Of a stretch of DNA of 64,000 nt, positions 21,941 to 33,504 are shown one piece after another. Within the stretch, counting starts at the first letter, position 1. Each line of letters begins with the position of its first letter. The DNA comes from Nitrosomonas sp. (GTDB lineage: Bacteria > Pseudomonadota > Gammaproteobacteria > Burkholderiales > Nitrosomonadaceae): the NCBI RefSeq assembly GCF_022842015.1, contig NZ_JALHQJ010000001.1:1-64000 (forward strand). Reading direction: 5' to 3'. The translations under genes and the position numbers were made by a program. The notes beneath the pieces were generated by a model. That model saw nothing but the letters and a program-made list of their open reading frames with translations, was not told the origin of the DNA and searched no databases.

Positions 21941-23500
21941 TTAATGTCGAAAATGACGAATGCTCGTGAATATCATCGAGATTCCTTGCTCGTCTGCAGC
22001 AGCAATAACTTCGTCGTCGCGAATACTGCCGCCAGGTTGAATTATCGCTGTTGCTCCTGCTTGTACAACAACATCTAAACCATCGCGAAAAGGGAAGAAT
22101 GCATCCGATGCGACAACAGAATCTGTTAGTGTATAACCTGCCTGCCGGGCTTTTATGGATGCGATCCGCGCACTGTCAATCCGGCTCATTTGACCGGCGC
22201 CAATGCCAATTGTTTGGCCATTACGACAAAATACAATAGCATTAGATTTAACAAACTTTGCCGCTCGCGAAGCAAACAATAAATCATCTAACTGCTGTGG
22301 GGTGGGTTTTACTTTGGTGACTATAGCTAGATCGGACGCTGTAATATTGGAAGTGTCCGGTGTTTGAACAAGAAGTCCGCCATTAACTCTTTTCAAGTCA
22401 TAGATAGAGTTTTTCATTTGCAGCGGCACAACCAACACCCGGATATTATTTTTTTGCGACAAGAGCTGTTGCGCCTCGGACGAAATTTCCGGTGCAATAA
22501 TCACTTCAACAAATTGTTTAAGGATAGCTTCTGCAGTGTCCTTGTCGATAACTTGGTTAAAAGCGATGATGCCACCAAAAGCAGATACCGGATCGGTTGC
22601 GAATGCTAGGTGGTAGGCATTTAATATTGATTCTGAAATGGCTATCCCGCAAGGATTAGCGTGTTTTACGATTACACAGGCCGGTTTATCAAACGCTTTA
22701 ACACACTCCCAAGCTGCGTCAGTGTCAGCAATGTTATTATAGGATAATTCCTTGCCCTGCAGCTGTTGATAATTTGCTAAGCTGCCAGAGGTTATGGTTG
22801 AATCTCGATAGAATGCCGCTTTTTGATGCGGGTTTTCTCCATAGCGTAAATTCTGTACGATATTGAAATTCAGATTCAGTGATTCTGGGAAATCTTTGTG
22901 AAGAAAATTTTCATCCAATGCAGTCAAATAATTACTGATAGCACTGTCATAAGAAGCCGTGTGTGCAAAAGCTTTTTGAGCCAACTTAAAACGAGTAGTC
23001 AAACTGATCGATTTATTATTAACTTCTAGTTCGGTGCAGAATGAAGAATAATCTAGTGGATCGGTGATTACAGTGACCTTCTGATAATTTTTGGCAGCTG
23101 CCCGAATCATTGTTGGGCCTCCAATGTCAATATTTTCAATTGCATCAATGAGCGTAGAGTTTTGTTTTGCGATCGTTTGCCTGAATGGATATAAATTAAC
23201 AATTACCAGTTCTATATTTAGTATAGATGCTTGATCAAGTGCTTGCTGATGATCTGATAAATCGTTACGTGCGAGAATACCAGCGTGAATTTTAGGATGA
23301 AGCGTTTTAATTCGACCATCCAACATTTCTGGAAAACCTGTGTAATCACTTGCTTCATGAACGGATATTCCAGCTTCGTTTAATAATTTAGCAGTACCAC
23401 CCGTCGAGATGATTTTGATACCGCAATAGGTCAATTTTTGAGCCAGCTCAATAATTCCGGTTTTGTCAGAAACACTGATGAGTGCTTGTTTAATAGTCAT
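21941..23500 (-). CDS. purH: Bifunctional AICAR transformylase/IMP cyclohydrolase
   Basis: [18 protein letters not shown]...[50 protein letters not shown]. Confidence 0.98.
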   Translation of the reverse strand: MTIKQALISVSDKTGIIELAQKLTYCGIKIISTGGTAKLLNEAGISVHEASDYTGFPEMLDGRIKTLHPKIHAGILARNDLSDHQQALDQASILNIELVIVNLYPFRQTIAKQNSTLIDAIENIDIGGPTMIRAAAKNYQKVTVITDPLDYSSFCTELEVNNKSISLTTRFKLAQKAFAHTASYDSAISNYLTALDENFLHKDFPESLNLNFNIVQNLRYGENPHQKAAFYRDSTITSGSLANYQQLQGKELSYNNIADTDAAWECVKAFDKPACVIVKHANPCGIAISESILNAYHLAFATDPVSAFGGIIAFNQVIDKDTAEAILKQFVEVIIAPEISSEAQQLLSQKNNIRVLVVPLQMKNSIYDLKRVNGGLLVQTPDTSNITASDLAIVTKVKPTPQQLDDLLFASRAAKFVKSNAIVFCRNGQTIGIGAGQMSRIDSARIASIKARQAGYTLTDSVVASDAFFPFRDGLDVVVQAGATAIIQPGGSIRDDEVIAAADEQGISMIFTSIRHFRH

Positions 23501-23739
23501 TTAATTCGATATTGTTTCATTTTTTGACGTAGTGTATTGCGGTTTATCCCAAGTAATTCAGCCGCTTGCGTTTGGTTGCCATGGGTATGCTGAATGGCAA
23601 CTTCTATTAAAGGTTTTTCTACACTTTGAATCACCATGCTATAGATATTTCCCGGTTTTTCTCCATCTAGATCATTGAGATATCCACCTATGGCATTACG
23701 TATACATGATGCAATTTCATTCTCCTTTACTGCGCTCAT
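23497..23739 (-). CDS. fis: Fis family DNA-binding protein
   Basis: C-terminal [37 protein letters not shown]; between dusB and purH as is common in beta-proteobacteria. Confidence 0.92.
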   Translation of the reverse strand: MSAVKENEIASCIRNAIGGYLNDLDGEKPGNIYSMVIQSVEKPLIEVAIQHTHGNQTQAAELLGINRNTLRQKMKQYRIK

Positions 23740-23742
23740 AAA

Positions 23743-24750
23743 CTAATTACTCCCCTCTTTGATATAACTCAATCTTTGGCCTTGTCTAGCTAATTGGGTA
23801 AAAAACTTATTGGTTTCAAAAAGTTGTTGATCACTGGTTTGTAATTGGTTCATTGCCTGACGAAAGCCAGCTGATCCTATGAGTCCCTTGGTATACCAAG
23901 ATATATGTTTACGTGCGATGCGAACACCCGAGTATTCACCATAGAAATGATATAAATCATGAAGATGATTGATTAAAACTTGATGTATATCAGATACTTC
24001 AGGTGCTTGGAGGTGTTGCCCTGTTGTAAGAAAATGATCTATTTCACGGAAAATCCAGGGTCTTCCTTGCGCAGCACGACCTATCATAATCGCATCCGCT
24101 TTAGTATAAGCGAGTATTTGTTTCGCTTTTTCTGGGGTAGTGATATCACCATTTGCAATGACAGGAATTTTAACTACTGCCTTTACAGCGGCTATGGTGT
24201 CGTATTCAGCAGTGCCAGTGTATGCACATGCCCGCGTACGCCCATGAATTGCGAGTGCTTGAATACCCGAGCTTTCCGCAATATGTGCAATAGATAAGGC
24301 ATTTTTATGTTGTTTATCCCATCCAGTGCGAATTTTAAGTGTTACCGGAATATCGACGGATCTTACTACTGCGATTAAGATTTTTTCTACTAATTTTTCA
24401 TCTTGTAATAGCGCCGAACCGGCCATGACATTACATATTTTTTTTGCCGGACACCCCATATTGATATCGATAATCTGAGCACCATTTTCTGCATTGTACT
24501 GCGCTGCCGCCGCAAGCATCTGAGGATCAGCGCCAGCAATCTGAACAGAGATTGGAGAAACTTCCCCTTCATGGTTCGCTCGCCGTTGCGTTTTTATAGA
24601 ACCCCATAGCAGTGAGTTGCACGACACCATTTCGGAGACAGCCATGCCAGCACCCATTGATTTGCATAGTTGCCTAAATGGTCGATCGGTAACACCAGCC
24701 ATTGGAGCAACAATCAATTTATTTTTTAGAATGTGAGAGCCAATTTGCAT
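23743..24750 (-). CDS. dusB: tRNA-dihydrouridine synthase DusB
   Basis: LIVAPMAGVTDRPFRQLCKSMGAGM...INMGCPAKKICNVMAGSALL...ANGDITTPEKA. Confidence 0.97.
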   Translation of the reverse strand: MQIGSHILKNKLIVAPMAGVTDRPFRQLCKSMGAGMAVSEMVSCNSLLWGSIKTQRRANHEGEVSPISVQIAGADPQMLAAAAQYNAENGAQIIDINMGCPAKKICNVMAGSALLQDEKLVEKILIAVVRSVDIPVTLKIRTGWDKQHKNALSIAHIAESSGIQALAIHGRTRACAYTGTAEYDTIAAVKAVVKIPVIANGDITTPEKAKQILAYTKADAIMIGRAAQGRPWIFREIDHFLTTGQHLQAPEVSDIHQVLINHLHDLYHFYGEYSGVRIARKHISWYTKGLIGSAGFRQAMNQLQTSDQQLFETNKFFTQLARQGQRLSYIKEGSN

Positions 24751-24923
24751 GAAAACATCTTTGGGAGAGATTATAAATAGTAAGCAGTTAAATCTGATGT
24801 TGAGTATTGCTGTTATTTGAACAGTAGTTAGCTTAAAGCTTAGTTAGGGAAATGAAATTGTATATCCTATTACGAGCTTTATTATAACCTTTGTCAAATT
24901 GACCGTGGAATAAAGATCGGGAA

Positions 24924-26096
24924 TTATTCTTTTGCGCCAAATATCATGCGACGGGCAATAAAACGTTTAAGTGGCGGTACACAATCTAAAGTACTTAAAC
25001 CGAATCCACAAGCTTGATTGAGTATTTTACTATCATTAGAAAATAACTTGACCAGAGTGTCAGTAAAGGTTCTAACAGCGTTACTGTCCTTTCGTCTTCT
25101 TTGAAGGTATTTGGATAACATGGTAGGTGTGCCGAGTTCTTGGGATGCATTATTCGCGTGAATGATTTCACATGCCAATTCATAGGCATCTCTCAGACCC
25201 AGATTAAACCCCTGTCCTGCAACCGGATGTAAAGTTTGTGCTGCATTGCCGACGAGCGCTATTCTTTGAGATACGGTGGATGTGGCATACTTAAGCGCTA
25301 ATGGAAATGCTGATCTTTTTCCCGCGCCAATAAATTTCCCAAGCCTGTCGCCAAAATGTTGGTGTAACTGGAACAGAAAAGACTTGTCATTCAGTTCAGT
25401 GATTTCTTTTACAATATCTGGAGCTACGGTCCATACCAGAGAAAAATCCTGATCATTTGGAAGTAGTGCAACAGGTCCATCAGGAGTAAAGCGTTCATAA
25501 GCGATACCTGTTTGTTTTTTTTCGGCTCTAATATTTGCTACTACAGCCCACTGTTGATAATCATATGATCGATAATTGATGTCGGGTATTTGCTTGATCA
25601 GTTGACCGCCATCAGCTAAGACAAGAAGCTTAGCGGTTACTTGCTTTGGTTCTTCGTGATGGTCAAAAAATACATTACCTGAGCTTTCAGTAGTATCGAT
25701 TCGGGTTACTAAAGCACCAGTAATATAATTGGATTGAGAGGTAGTCAATTGCGCATGCATGGCACTAAAAAGATCATGATAATTCACTACATAACCTAAT
25801 GCAGGAACACCGGCATCCTGAGATTCCAAAATAGTGCGTCCAAAGCTGCCGCGATTAGAAATATGAATTGTTTGAATCGGGGTATTTTTTATTAATCTGT
25901 TCCATACTTCTAGGCGCTGCAATATCAAATAACTGCCATGTGATAATGCCAATGGGCGCGGATCTTCGTCTTTTTCTGGTAACCCGCGAGCTTCAAGAAG
26001 TAAACTCGATACCCCGCTATCGCGTAGGCTAAGAGCTAATGCCATGCCTACCGGGCCACCACCCACAATAACAATGTCATAATGATCAATGATCAT
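24924..26096 (-). CDS. UbiH/UbiF/COQ6-family FAD-dependent hydroxylase
   Basis: DIVIVGGGPVGMALALSLRDSG; ALVGNAAQTLHPVAGQGFNLGLRDAYELA. Confidence 0.92.
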   Translation of the reverse strand: MIIDHYDIVIVGGGPVGMALALSLRDSGVSSLLLEARGLPEKDEDPRPLALSHGSYLILQRLEVWNRLIKNTPIQTIHISNRGSFGRTILESQDAGVPALGYVVNYHDLFSAMHAQLTTSQSNYITGALVTRIDTTESSGNVFFDHHEEPKQVTAKLLVLADGGQLIKQIPDINYRSYDYQQWAVVANIRAEKKQTGIAYERFTPDGPVALLPNDQDFSLVWTVAPDIVKEITELNDKSFLFQLHQHFGDRLGKFIGAGKRSAFPLALKYATSTVSQRIALVGNAAQTLHPVAGQGFNLGLRDAYELACEIIHANNASQELGTPTMLSKYLQRRRKDSNAVRTFTDTLVKLFSNDSKILNQACGFGLSTLDCVPPLKRFIARRMIFGAKE

Positions 26097-26460
26097 AAAA
26101 TTAATTTTTTGAATGGTTATTGGAGTAAGAACTTTTGCTTATTAACTATAATCACATAAACTGCCAAGATGCCAAGATTAAAACATTCCAATTGATATCT
26201 CTCAAATTAGCGGTTTGAATGAGATTCTTTTGTATTAAGGTACGGCCTAATACAGCTCTTGCAAGAATAGCATACTGCACATGGTCTTGAAATGTAATCG
26301 ACATGAGAATTCATGGCGAGACAGCAGTAAAAGAATTATTTAAATTGTATAATTCTGTCATTTGATTAATAAATGCGAAACCGATAAGTTGATTAGGATT
26401 CAAGTGGAATTGTTAGAATTGTCTGTGTGAATGTTATTGAATTATCAGAGGGAATTTTTC

Positions 26461-27210
26461 ATGCCAAGATTTTTTATCAAAAAATTTGTACCAGGAATAG
26501 TGTTTTTATTTGCCTCTCAAGCTTTTAATGTTTGGTCAGTGGATATTGATGATGAATTGATTACTGCTGCAGAGAAAGGCAATTTCTCTTTGGTTAAGAA
26601 TATTCTTGATAATCAAAAGATTGATTCGCAAGAATTAAGTGCGGCTTTTCTAGTTGCAGTTAATAAAGGAAATTCTGCTATCGTTGAACGATTCCTGCAA
26701 GCCGGTGTGGATGTGAATTTAAGAGCAGAGGATGGTTTGTCGGCTTTGATGAGAGCTTCTCGGGATGGTCGTGAGCAGGTTGTTGAAATTTTACTGAGAG
26801 CCGGTGCTGATGTAAATGCTGCTTCTGAAGGAGATGGCACAGCTTTAATCTTAGCTGCTGAAAAAGATAGAAGGAAGGTAATTACTCTATTGTTAGATGC
26901 CCAGGCTGATATAAATACTAAACGAGACGATGGTATGACAGCTCTCATGCTGGCTGCACGAGAGGGACATCAACAGACCATTGAAATTTTGGTTAATGCA
27001 AAAGCAGAAGTAAATTATCAGTTGGAAAATGGAGCTACCGCGCTAATGCTTGCGGCTCAACATGGTAATTTGAGAGCGGTCTATTCATTGATCGCAGCAA
27101 ATGCCAATCTGGATCTTAAAGCTAGCAATGGAATGACTGCGTTGATGCTTGCTAGTCACTATCGTTATCGGGAGATTGTTGAATTGTTAAGAAAGTCTGG
27201 TGCTAATTAG
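26461..27210 (+). CDS. Secreted/periplasmic ankyrin-repeat protein
   Basis: Signal peptide; consecutive ~33-aa repeats (DGLSALMRASRDGREQVVEILLRAGADVN...DGMTALMLAAREGHQQTIEILVNAKAEVN). Start 26461 preferred over 26431. Confidence 0.9.
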   Translation: MPRFFIKKFVPGIVFLFASQAFNVWSVDIDDELITAAEKGNFSLVKNILDNQKIDSQELSAAFLVAVNKGNSAIVERFLQAGVDVNLRAEDGLSALMRASRDGREQVVEILLRAGADVNAASEGDGTALILAAEKDRRKVITLLLDAQADINTKRDDGMTALMLAAREGHQQTIEILVNAKAEVNYQLENGATALMLAAQHGNLRAVYSLIAANANLDLKASNGMTALMLASHYRYREIVELLRKSGAN

Positions 27211-27244
27211 TAAATATCAATTACAAAAATAAAGGAAATTATAA

Positions 27245-27922
27245 ATGAAAGTTTTTGCTGTTTTATTATTTGCCGTAGCAGTTTTATTACTTCAAGGTTG
27301 CGGTGAAGATGCAAAAAATGATAAATCAGAAAGTAGCTCAATACCAAAACCCATGAGCGAAATCACCAGGATGGGAGAGATCCCGTCTTTTATGAGTGAA
27401 GGCTTGACGGAAGAAGAAAAGGCCGAGTTGAAGGAGCAAATTATGCCGTCAGGTATGGGAGATGAAAATTTCGCCGAGGAAAAATTTAAGGTACTTATGG
27501 AAGACGCGAGAGCTGGAGATCCGATTGCTCAGAATGGTTTGGGTGTGATGTATTATACCGGTGATGCTGTTTCCAAGACAGCTTCGGGGCAGGTGTTAAA
27601 CAACGATCCAGAACTTGCGGCCGGATGGTTTTACCGTGCGGCGGAGCAGGGATATGCCGATGCGCAATTCAATTTAGGGCTTATGTACGCCAATGGTGAG
27701 GGGGTGCCTCAAGACATGGAACAAGCTGTCGAGTTATTTAAAAAGGCTGCAGAACAAGGACATGTAGATGCCCAAAATAATTTAGGTGCCATGTACTTTA
27801 CCGGTGAAGGCGTGGCAAGGAATGAGAAGAAAGCTATCGAATGGTTTGAGAAAGCAGCTGCGCAAGGAAATGAAGAAGCGCGCAGCAATCTGGATGCTAT
27901 ACAGCAATCACAATCTAAGTGA
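27245..27922 (+). CDS. Sel1-like repeat lipoprotein
   Basis: Lipobox LLQGC; SLR repeats AAEQGYADAQFNLGLMYANGEGVPQDMEQAVELFKKAAEQGHVDAQNNLGAMYFTGEGV. Confidence 0.92.
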   Translation: MKVFAVLLFAVAVLLLQGCGEDAKNDKSESSSIPKPMSEITRMGEIPSFMSEGLTEEEKAELKEQIMPSGMGDENFAEEKFKVLMEDARAGDPIAQNGLGVMYYTGDAVSKTASGQVLNNDPELAAGWFYRAAEQGYADAQFNLGLMYANGEGVPQDMEQAVELFKKAAEQGHVDAQNNLGAMYFTGEGVARNEKKAIEWFEKAAAQGNEEARSNLDAIQQSQSK

Positions 27923-27936
27923 TTGTATGGTTTATA

Positions 27937-27965
27937 GACAGTCCCCCGTTGAGGGGGTGACTGTC
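27937..27965. terminator. Stem-loop between convergent genes (possible bidirectional terminator)
   Basis: GACAGT-CCCCC-GTTGA-GGGGG-TG-ACTGTC; 11-bp stem with 2-nt bulge; no strong T-tract. Confidence 0.6.
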
Positions 27966-28002
27966 ATATCAGGTTTGACTTGTTACATTCTAACCATATC
28001 TC

Positions 28003-29052
28003 TTAAGCTATCGTTACCGCCTGTGATAAATATACGTCTTGGATTGCGTGGAGCAACTTGACGCCTTCAGCGATAGGTTTCTGGAATGCCTTGCGTCCGG
28101 ATATGAGCCCCATGCCCCCGGCACGTTTGTTAATTACGGCAGTTCTAACGGCTTGGTGCAAATCATCACTGCCCGACTCACCACCCGAATTGATCATGCC
28201 GATCCGTCCCATGTAACAATTTGCGACTTGATAGCGCACGAGATCAATTGGATGATCTGTTGTGAGTTCGCTATATACTTTAGGGTGAGTTTTGCCGAAT
28301 TTTATTGCGCTATAGCCACCGTTATTGGTAGCCATTTTTTGTTTAACGATGTCTGCACCGATGGTGACTGCCAGATGATTAGCTTGACCTGTTAAATCGG
28401 CGCTCACATGGTAATCTTTGTCTGCAACTTTAAACGCGCTATTACGTGCGTATGCCCATAGTATAGTGGCCATACCCAGATCATGTGCATGTTCAAATGC
28501 TGCAGAAACTTCTTGAATTTGGCGACGCGATTCATCCGAGCCGTAAAAAACAGTGGCACCTACAGCACAAGCCCCCATGTTGAAGGCCTGGTTAACACTC
28601 GCAAACATTGTTTGATCAAATTTATTAGGATAAGTCAGTAATTCATTATGGTTGATTTTGAGAATCATAGGGATTTTGTGTGCATACTGGCGTGACACAA
28701 TTGCCAATACCCCTAAGGTGGAAGCAACGCCATTGCATCCACCTTGAATAGCAAGTTCAACGATATTTTTTGGATCAAAAAACATTGGATTAGGCGCAAA
28801 GGAAGCGCCCGCCGAATGTTCGACCCCTTGATCCACAGGCAATAACGATAAATAGCCAGTGCCGGATAAACGTCCGTGATGATAAAGTGCCTGAAGATTG
28901 CGCAAAACATTCGGCTTGCGATTGCTCAATAACATCACACGATCGACAAAATCGGAACCTGGCAGTTGCAAATTATCTTTTGGTATCGTATTGCAAACAT
29001 GGTTGAGAAGTAATTCGCTTTCATTGCCCAGAATTGCAGTAATATTTGTCAT
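28003..29052 (-). CDS. Class I fructose-bisphosphate aldolase (DhnA/LacD-type)
   Basis: [82 protein letters not shown]. Confidence 0.93.
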   Translation of the reverse strand: MTNITAILGNESELLLNHVCNTIPKDNLQLPGSDFVDRVMLLSNRKPNVLRNLQALYHHGRLSGTGYLSLLPVDQGVEHSAGASFAPNPMFFDPKNIVELAIQGGCNGVASTLGVLAIVSRQYAHKIPMILKINHNELLTYPNKFDQTMFASVNQAFNMGACAVGATVFYGSDESRRQIQEVSAAFEHAHDLGMATILWAYARNSAFKVADKDYHVSADLTGQANHLAVTIGADIVKQKMATNNGGYSAIKFGKTHPKVYSELTTDHPIDLVRYQVANCYMGRIGMINSGGESGSDDLHQAVRTAVINKRAGGMGLISGRKAFQKPIAEGVKLLHAIQDVYLSQAVTIA

Positions 29053-29537
29053 TTCTACTCCTTTTGGGGGATATGGTGTTAAGTTTTTAATTCAATCTGA
29101 TACTTTATAGTGTAGACATCATTTTTGAGAAATAAGTATTTTCTTTGTTCCGTGTTGCTCAATCATAAGATTTACATAATGATTATGTGATTCTTCGAGT
29201 TGTTGTTGAGTAACTCTGGGATACCAATAATGAACCTATAATTTCTACTCGAAGATCCGCAATTCATTGGGTAGTTTGAATTTGCTGCATCTAATATTAT
29301 CGTCTTTTCCTCTATGCTTTTGTTGTTAAGTTTTGGATACTATCTGTAACTATAAAATTATTTTTTGAATATTGGATGGATTTTGTGCATTACATTCAGA
29401 GGAAATGCCACCGGTATGCGTATGGAAACAAATTATTATTGATTGTAACATGCTAATTACATGATATAAAACATAGTAAATGTTCAATGAAGTTCCAGAT
29501 AAAGTAAATAAATAGTATTATCGTAGATGAACTAAAT

Positions 29538-31943
29538 TTGAAGAATACTTGCGTGAGATTAAATATCCTAGCATTTGTTTTGGGCGTTGGTTGGTTGCAG
29601 TACCGAACTGTACTGCCAGAAGTAGAGTGCCTTTGGTTGTTGTTCTCAATGGCAGTTGCAGTTGGACTGTTTGGGTTTTTGCGAGCAGCCACTCATATTG
29701 TAATAAGCAGAATCTTGTTTGTAATTTTTTTTCTCGTGTTTGGGTTTTGTTGGGCGGCAATTTTAGCGCACTGGCGTTTGAGCGATTCTCTGCCTCGCGT
29801 CTGGGAGCGTAAAGCCATACAAATAGTTGGTGTGATAGCTAATTTGCCGCAAGAAAATAATCGAAGTGTGCGTTTTCAGCTTGACGTTGAGCATGTGAAT
29901 ACTGAAGGTGCGATCGTGCCCAAGCGGATTGCATTGTCTTGGTATAAAGTGCGACAGTCGGGAGCTAATCAGGCAGCATTACCTACGGTTAATGCAGGTG
30001 AGCGTTGGCAACTTACAGTGCATTTAAAACGGCCACATGGCAGTCAAAATCCGCATAGTTACGATTTTGAAAGATGGGCATTGGAGCGCAATATCCGTGC
30101 AACTGGATATGTGGGTGTATCGCCTGAAAATCAACGCCTGCAACCGATGGTTCAACGTCCTGTATATTGGATAGCGCATATTCGCGAAGGAATTCAACAC
30201 CGTTTTGCTACAAGCTTAGCAAATCAGAATTATGTAGGAATATTGCAAACGTTGGCAACAGGTGATCAGAATACAATTCCCCGTGATCAATGGCAAGTTT
30301 TTGCACGTACTGGAACTAATCATCTCATGGCGATTTCCGGTTTGCATATCACGATGATTTCGAGCGTAGTATTTGCAATAGTATATTGGTTGTGGCGTTG
30401 TAGTGCTTATCTGGCATTACGCGTGCCGGCACGGCGTGCTGCTGTGATGGCTGGATTAATTGTAGCTTTTAGCTATGCTGTGCTTTCAGGTTTTGCAATT
30501 CCGGCACAGCGGGCATTTTATATGCTGGCGGTGGTGGCGATTGTGCTATGGATGGGGCGTCAGATACCGGCGACTACGGTGTTGGCATGGGCGTTGTTTG
30601 GAGTGATATTAATAGATCCATGGGCCATTCTAGCTCCTGGGTTCTGGCTATCTTTTGGCGCAGTTGCTGTCATAATGCTATTAACTGTTGGCCGGATCGG
30701 AAAAATACATTGGCTCAGCGGTTGGTTGCGGATTCAGTGGGCTATTACGCTGGCTTTAATCCCTTTATTGTTGGCGCTATTTCAACAGATATCCTTAGTA
30801 TCACCGATCGCTAATGCCATCGCCATTCCCCTGATAAGTCTTATAGTAGTTCCGTTAACATTGCTAGCAACGATACCTGCATTCGATTTTATGTTACCGT
30901 TCATCCATTATGTGTTAAGTGTCATCATGGCAATGCTGCAGTCGCTAAGCAATTTGCCCCATGCTGTATGGCAGCAGCACTTTCCGCCAATATGGACGAT
31001 AAGTGTAGCTATTATTGGAATTCTGTGGATGCTGTTGCCGGGAAGCTTGGGGGTGGGCTTTTTTTCTGGTTTTCCCGCACGTTGGCTGGGCATGGTTGCA
31101 GTTTTGCCCATGTTCTTAGTTAAGTTGGATCAACCAAAAACTGGAGATTTGTGGCTGACTGTGCTTGATGTTGGTCAAGGACTTGCGGTCGTGGCACGTA
31201 CCGAGCATCATGCATTATTATTTGACACGGGTCCTGAATTCGGTGAAACCGACAGTGGTAGTCGCATTATTGTGCCCTTTCTACGCGGAGATGGAATTAG
31301 CAGACTTGATGCTATGGTGGTGTCGCATGCTGATTCGGATCATAGTGGCGGTGCACTATCAGTGTTGAATCAGATGTCGGTTATGCAGCTGTGGTCATCG
31401 CTAGATGATCGGCATCCCATAGTGCAGGCGGGAATCTTAAAGGACCAGTGTCGCGCGGGACAGATCTGGCAATGGGACGGTGTGCATTTTGAATTTCTGC
31501 ATCCATTAGAACAGGATTATTTGAACTCAAAACGTAGTACCAATGCAAAAAGTTGTGTATTAAAAATTACATCAGCTCATGGTAGCGTATTATTGCCGGC
31601 TGATATTGAAAGGAAAGACGAGTTAGCATTGCTAGCTCGATCCAGTGATAAACTTCCTGCAACAGTATTGATTGCACCGCATCATGGCAGTCATACTTCA
31701 TCAACCGATGCTTTTGTTCAAGAAGTAAATCCTGCTCTGACAATTTTTACGGTTGGTTATCTTAATCGTTATAGTCATCCGCGCGAAACTGTAACCTTGC
31801 GTTATCATAATTCGAGTAGTCAGTTGATGCGTAGCGATAGCGATGGTGCTATTCTGATACGTTTTGAAAATAATGATTGGTCTGTCAATAGCTGGAGAAA
31901 ATTAAATCGGCGCTATTGGCACGGTAGTTCTGAACTGAATTAA
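29538..31943 (+). CDS. comEC: DNA internalization-related competence protein ComEC/Rec2
   Basis: Competence domain (GTNHLMAISGLHITMIS) plus metallo-beta-lactamase domain (DVGQGLAVVARTEHHALLFDTGP...VSHADSDHSGG); non-ATG (TTG) start in the track. Confidence 0.94.
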   Translation: MKNTCVRLNILAFVLGVGWLQYRTVLPEVECLWLLFSMAVAVGLFGFLRAATHIVISRILFVIFFLVFGFCWAAILAHWRLSDSLPRVWERKAIQIVGVIANLPQENNRSVRFQLDVEHVNTEGAIVPKRIALSWYKVRQSGANQAALPTVNAGERWQLTVHLKRPHGSQNPHSYDFERWALERNIRATGYVGVSPENQRLQPMVQRPVYWIAHIREGIQHRFATSLANQNYVGILQTLATGDQNTIPRDQWQVFARTGTNHLMAISGLHITMISSVVFAIVYWLWRCSAYLALRVPARRAAVMAGLIVAFSYAVLSGFAIPAQRAFYMLAVVAIVLWMGRQIPATTVLAWALFGVILIDPWAILAPGFWLSFGAVAVIMLLTVGRIGKIHWLSGWLRIQWAITLALIPLLLALFQQISLVSPIANAIAIPLISLIVVPLTLLATIPAFDFMLPFIHYVLSVIMAMLQSLSNLPHAVWQQHFPPIWTISVAIIGILWMLLPGSLGVGFFSGFPARWLGMVAVLPMFLVKLDQPKTGDLWLTVLDVGQGLAVVARTEHHALLFDTGPEFGETDSGSRIIVPFLRGDGISRLDAMVVSHADSDHSGGALSVLNQMSVMQLWSSLDDRHPIVQAGILKDQCRAGQIWQWDGVHFEFLHPLEQDYLNSKRSTNAKSCVLKITSAHGSVLLPADIERKDELALLARSSDKLPATVLIAPHHGSHTSSTDAFVQEVNPALTIFTVGYLNRYSHPRETVTLRYHNSSSQLMRSDSDGAILIRFENNDWSVNSWRKLNRRYWHGSSELN

Positions 31944-32004
31944 ACTTGCAATAGCTCCTTCGAAGCATGGAGCAACTTCCTGCATATTACACTGAGTTAT
32001 CCAG

Positions 32005-33477
32005 CTAAGATAAGCTGGTATTGATTAAAGTTATTGGTGTGGCACATCCAGTTGCTACTGGAAACTCGATAGTGTCGAAAACCACAGTAAATGTAGTTCC
32101 TACTCCTGGCTCACTGGTGACCTTAATTCTTAATTGATTATTTTCTGCCGCGATCTTAACGATGGATAAACCAATTCCGCTAGTTGCTTTGTTATGGAGT
32201 GCTGCTCTAGGAGAATAAAAATATTCGTTGAATATGTTGGGCAAATCTTTCTCTTCGATACCAATGCCATGGTCGGTGATGGTAATGTTAGCGCGCAAAT
32301 TATTGCGATCTACTTTAGATGAGATTTCAATGCTAGTATTTTGGTGCGAATAGGTAATCGCATTGGTGATGATATTTTCTATAAGTATTTCTAATTGATC
32401 GGGGATTACCTTGCAAATAAAATTCTCAATGGATAAATTGAGTGCAACACTTTTAGAACTGGCGACTGGGGTCAGTTTTTCAATACATTTTTGTAAGGCG
32501 GATTGAATGTCAACATGCTCGAAAACTGCAGTGTCAAGACAAGTATCTTTCAAACGCTCCAGTCGAAGTAGATCAAGTATTAGGCTAGACATATTTGTTG
32601 CCCGGTGATCAATTTGCTCTAGTGCAGTACTTATCTCAAGTGTTGTTTCACCCAAATAACCTTCTTTGATTAAATTTATTTTGCTGCGAATAGCATCAAG
32701 CGGGGATTTAAGTTGATGCGTGATCAATAACGCATATTGATCTTTCTCAACTTGTGCTTGGTTGATTTGCCTGTATGCATCGAGAAGGTGGCGCTCATGT
32801 GCGCGAACGATTAGAGAAAGTCTTGAAACAACATACCAAACGACAAAAAAAAGTATATCAAGGAAAAACATCCATATCAAAGCGCCATCTATGCGAGCAC
32901 TTTCAGACAAAAATTGACTGTTTATCAGTGTAGAAAGCGGTGCTTGAGTAATTAGAAAGTTATCAATTATGATGACGATCGAATCCATGAAGCAGACCAA
33001 GATTGTTACATACAGGCTTTCACGGGTAGAAAAAAAGATACAGGCAAGAGCAATATGTAGTACGTAGAAAAAAGAAATTGGTGTGGAAGTGCTGCCAATA
33101 TAATGCACGACGACTGACAAGCAGATCAGGTCAACAATAATCTGAACCCATAAATTTATCGAAGGCGAGTTATATTTGCCTGGTTTGCAATGATCTAGCG
33201 CGAAGATGTAAGCAATATTGGCTACAATCAGTACGATAATAATGGCGATCGGCCATTTTTGCTGTTCGCTGATGCCTAATTGCATCAGCGCATCTGATGC
33301 TGATAGCATCAGGATTTCAAAGAAAACCAGTATAGCAACCAGTATCCAGCGGAAAGTTATGAACCAACGGATATTGCTGATTAAAACATCGTCGCTAAGT
33401 TTTAACTTATCTCCCTTTATTTCAAGCAATACGCTTTGAGTATTCGGCTTATCCCAAGAGAATTCAGTGCTTGCCAT
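32005..33477 (-). CDS. Membrane-bound sensor histidine kinase
   Basis: About 6 TM segments, H-box LLITHQLKSPLDAIRSKI, HATPase_c (DHGIGIEEKDLPNIFNEYFYS...SGIGLSIVK). Confidence 0.92.
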   Translation of the reverse strand: MASTEFSWDKPNTQSVLLEIKGDKLKLSDDVLISNIRWFITFRWILVAILVFFEILMLSASDALMQLGISEQQKWPIAIIIVLIVANIAYIFALDHCKPGKYNSPSINLWVQIIVDLICLSVVVHYIGSTSTPISFFYVLHIALACIFFSTRESLYVTILVCFMDSIVIIIDNFLITQAPLSTLINSQFLSESARIDGALIWMFFLDILFFVVWYVVSRLSLIVRAHERHLLDAYRQINQAQVEKDQYALLITHQLKSPLDAIRSKINLIKEGYLGETTLEISTALEQIDHRATNMSSLILDLLRLERLKDTCLDTAVFEHVDIQSALQKCIEKLTPVASSKSVALNLSIENFICKVIPDQLEILIENIITNAITYSHQNTSIEISSKVDRNNLRANITITDHGIGIEEKDLPNIFNEYFYSPRAALHNKATSGIGLSIVKIAAENNQLRIKVTSEPGVGTTFTVVFDTIEFPVATGCATPITLINTSLS

Positions 33478-33504
33478 AATATTATTATTGAGTATTGCAC
33501 AAAA

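Noticed and set aside
26160-26185. Short tandem duplication TGCCAAGATGCCAAGAT
   Set aside because: Two copies of an 8-bp unit only; could be chance and is not a repeat array.
29453-29812. Overlapping small ORFs at the comEC start (29453-29692 -, 29518-29760 -, 29549-29812 +)
   Set aside because: Frame shadows of the comEC N-terminus.
31951-32018. Small stems GCTCC...GGAGC and CCAGCT-AAGATA-AGCTGG between comEC and the histidine kinase
   Set aside because: Short stems (5-6 bp) without T-tracts; the second overlaps the kinase stop codon. Not enough to call a terminator.
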